A DNA stretch of 6,989 nt, taken from positions 1 through 6,989 of the forward strand of contig DLVS01000215.1 of assembly GCA_003445095.1 (NCBI GenBank). The letters are read 5' to 3'. The first letter of the stretch is position 1, and the number at the start of each line of letters is the position of its first letter. The position numbers and the translations under genes are program-made. This stretch comes from Verrucomicrobiales bacterium (lineage in GTDB: Bacteria; Verrucomicrobiota; Verrucomicrobiia; Limisphaerales; UBA9464). The notes beneath the pieces were generated by a model. That model was not told the origin of the DNA. It made no database searches and saw only the letters and a program-made list of their open reading frames with translations. Of this stretch, positions 6,519 through 6,989 are shown piece after piece.

Positions 6519-6566
6519 GACAGAAAATCGTCAAGAAGATTTTTTAACTTTTTTCTGTCAAGACGA
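6519..6566 (+). repeat. Overlapping inverted and direct repeats in a T-rich segment upstream of the last gene
   Basis: GACAGAAAA (6519-6527) and TTTTCTGTC (6551-6559) are perfect 9-bp inverted repeats around a 23-nt T-rich centre. Overlapping them, GTCAAGAAGA (6530-6539) and GTCAAGACGA (6557-6566) are direct repeats matching at nine of ten bases, 27 bp apart. The segment ends 33 bp before the ATG at 6600 and is the most A+T-rich stretch of the window, so it probably contains the promoter or an operator of that gene. No good -10/-35 pair was found, and the run of Ts lies in the loop rather than after the stem, which argues against a terminator. Confidence 0.4.
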
Positions 6567-6584
6567 ATGAAGTGGGAGCAGCGT

Positions 6585-6589
6585 GAGGA
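6585..6589 (+). promoter_or_regulatory. Ribosome binding site of the last gene
   Basis: GAGGA with 10 nt to the ATG at 6600 is the clearest Shine-Dalgarno sequence in the window and decides that start. The other genes show only weak or no such site. Confidence 0.65.
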
Positions 6590-6599
6590 AACCCTAACT

Positions 6600-6989
6600 A
6601 TGAAAACCACTCCCAGCCCCATACCTCACCGCTTATTCATCACCTCGTTATTGCTCCTGGCATTATCGGCCACCCCATTGCGGGCAATAGACTCGAACGT
6701 TAAAAGTCCCCCGAAGGCCCCCTCCCATCCTCCGAAAACAAGCAATCCGCCCAAGGCCAAACCCGCGCTCCAACGGCGTCCAGTTCACGACGCAGACATG
6801 CATAACCTCTTCTCGGGTGTCGGCCAGTTTGGCGGAGTTTCGGTCCCGGGAGACGATGGTCCCGATCGACTCAAAGTGGCGGGAAAACGCCTCGTGGAGG
6901 ACTTGCGCATCCACCGGTCGATTTACCGCCCACAACGGCCCGGCTACCAACCGCCCACCGAAACAGTCGATCCCTCCGTTTTTTCTGCA
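6600..6989 (+). CDS. Secreted Pro/Lys-rich protein of unknown function, N-terminal part
   Basis: An open frame of 130 codons runs from ATG 6600 to the last base without a stop, so the gene continues past the window. I do not recognise the family. Residues 1-29 look like a signal peptide: positively charged start (MKTTPSPIPHR), hydrophobic core LFITSLLLLALSA, and a likely signal peptidase I site after PLRA (29). There is no lipobox Cys. Residues 35-61 form a basic, Pro-rich linker with three PPK units (37-39, 44-46, 50-52). After it come a Gly-rich segment (LFSGVGQFGGVSVPGDDGPD, 70-89), a charged stretch (LKVAGKRLVEDLRIHR) and YRPQRPGYQPPTETVDPSVF. The protein is likely periplasmic or surface-bound, with the linker spanning the wall or envelope. 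The good SD, the signal peptide and the lack of stops together support a real gene; the function is open. Confidence 0.7.
   Translation, partial: MKTTPSPIPHRLFITSLLLLALSATPLRAIDSNVKSPPKAPSHPPKTSNPPKAKPALQRRPVHDADMHNLFSGVGQFGGVSVPGDDGPDRLKVAGKRLVEDLRIHRSIYRPQRPGYQPPTETVDPSVFSA

Larger units (their letters stand above)
6184..6599. other. 416-bp gene-poor gap with a broken minus-strand reading frame
   Basis: No convincing intact gene is seen here. On the minus strand, a frame from ATG 6441 reads MELTIKQVASCLRCWIDG, meets TAG at 6339-6337, and then continues open in the same frame with coding-like, G/C-ending codons (EHLAQWRIISPERRLPKS, then NPFSEADLYLDRSREAAAAA) until TGA at 6105-6103. The first residues loosely resemble the start of a small excisionase/MerR-like helix-turn-helix, but the helix pair is not complete. 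It may be a decayed gene or chance openness in G+C-rich DNA. The plus-strand 84-codon frame (GTG 6316 to 6570) has no recognisable features. The right end turns T-rich and carries repeats just before the next gene. Confidence 0.3.

Noticed and set aside
6551..6561. Perfect -35 hexamer TTGACA on the minus strand (6561-6556)
   Set aside because: No -10-like hexamer stands at 16-18 bp, and there is no convincing minus-strand gene to be read from it.

Overview
The window is about 58-60% G+C (by eye) and comes from a bacterial chromosome. It holds six recognisable genes or gene parts, one unrecognised secreted-protein gene cut by the right edge, and one gene-poor gap. Gene content points to the Planctomycetes-Verrucomicrobia group, most likely Verrucomicrobiota: a DUF1080 (3-keto-disaccharide hydrolase type) lipoprotein, a short-form SppA with a Pro-rich N-terminus, a MerA-like flavoprotein, two GTG starts and mostly weak Shine-Dalgarno sites. 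This placement is an inference from gene content, not from a marker gene.

Layout. (1) Positions 1-417, plus strand: the C-terminal part of a sulfide:quinone-reductase-like FAD oxidoreductase, cut by the left edge. It ends 36 bp from the convergent argA. (2) Positions 454-5315, minus strand: four genes in the order KDPG/KHG-type aldolase, sppA, MerA/Lpd-like disulfide oxidoreductase, argA. The gaps are 42, 127 and 112 bp, so co-transcription is possible but not shown. An 11-bp-stem hairpin with one bulged base lies directly before the chosen GTG start of the oxidoreductase. (3) Positions 5316-5457: the 142-bp space between the divergent aldolase and DUF1080 genes. (4) Positions 5458-6183, plus strand: the DUF1080 lipoprotein. 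(5) Positions 6184-6599: 416 bp without a convincing gene. It contains a minus-strand reading frame broken by one TAG and, near its right end, a T-rich segment framed by inverted and direct repeats. (6) Position 6600 to the right edge, plus strand: an exported Pro/Lys-rich protein of unknown function with a good ribosome binding site.

How the genes may work together. The aldolase and the exported DUF1080 protein would fit sugar or sugar-acid breakdown: extracellular attack on oxidised disaccharides and cytoplasmic cleavage of keto-deoxy sugar acids to pyruvate. SppA serves membrane protein and signal-peptide turnover, and ArgA starts arginine synthesis. The two flavoproteins are redox enzymes of undefined substrate. 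I see no CRISPR array, tRNA, rRNA, transposase or phage gene. Nothing in the window amounts to a clearly new defence or mobile system. The points most worth checking are the hairpin over the oxidoreductase start, the atypical active-site residues of the aldolase, the MerA-like signature without mercury-binding cysteines, and the repeats upstream of the last gene.
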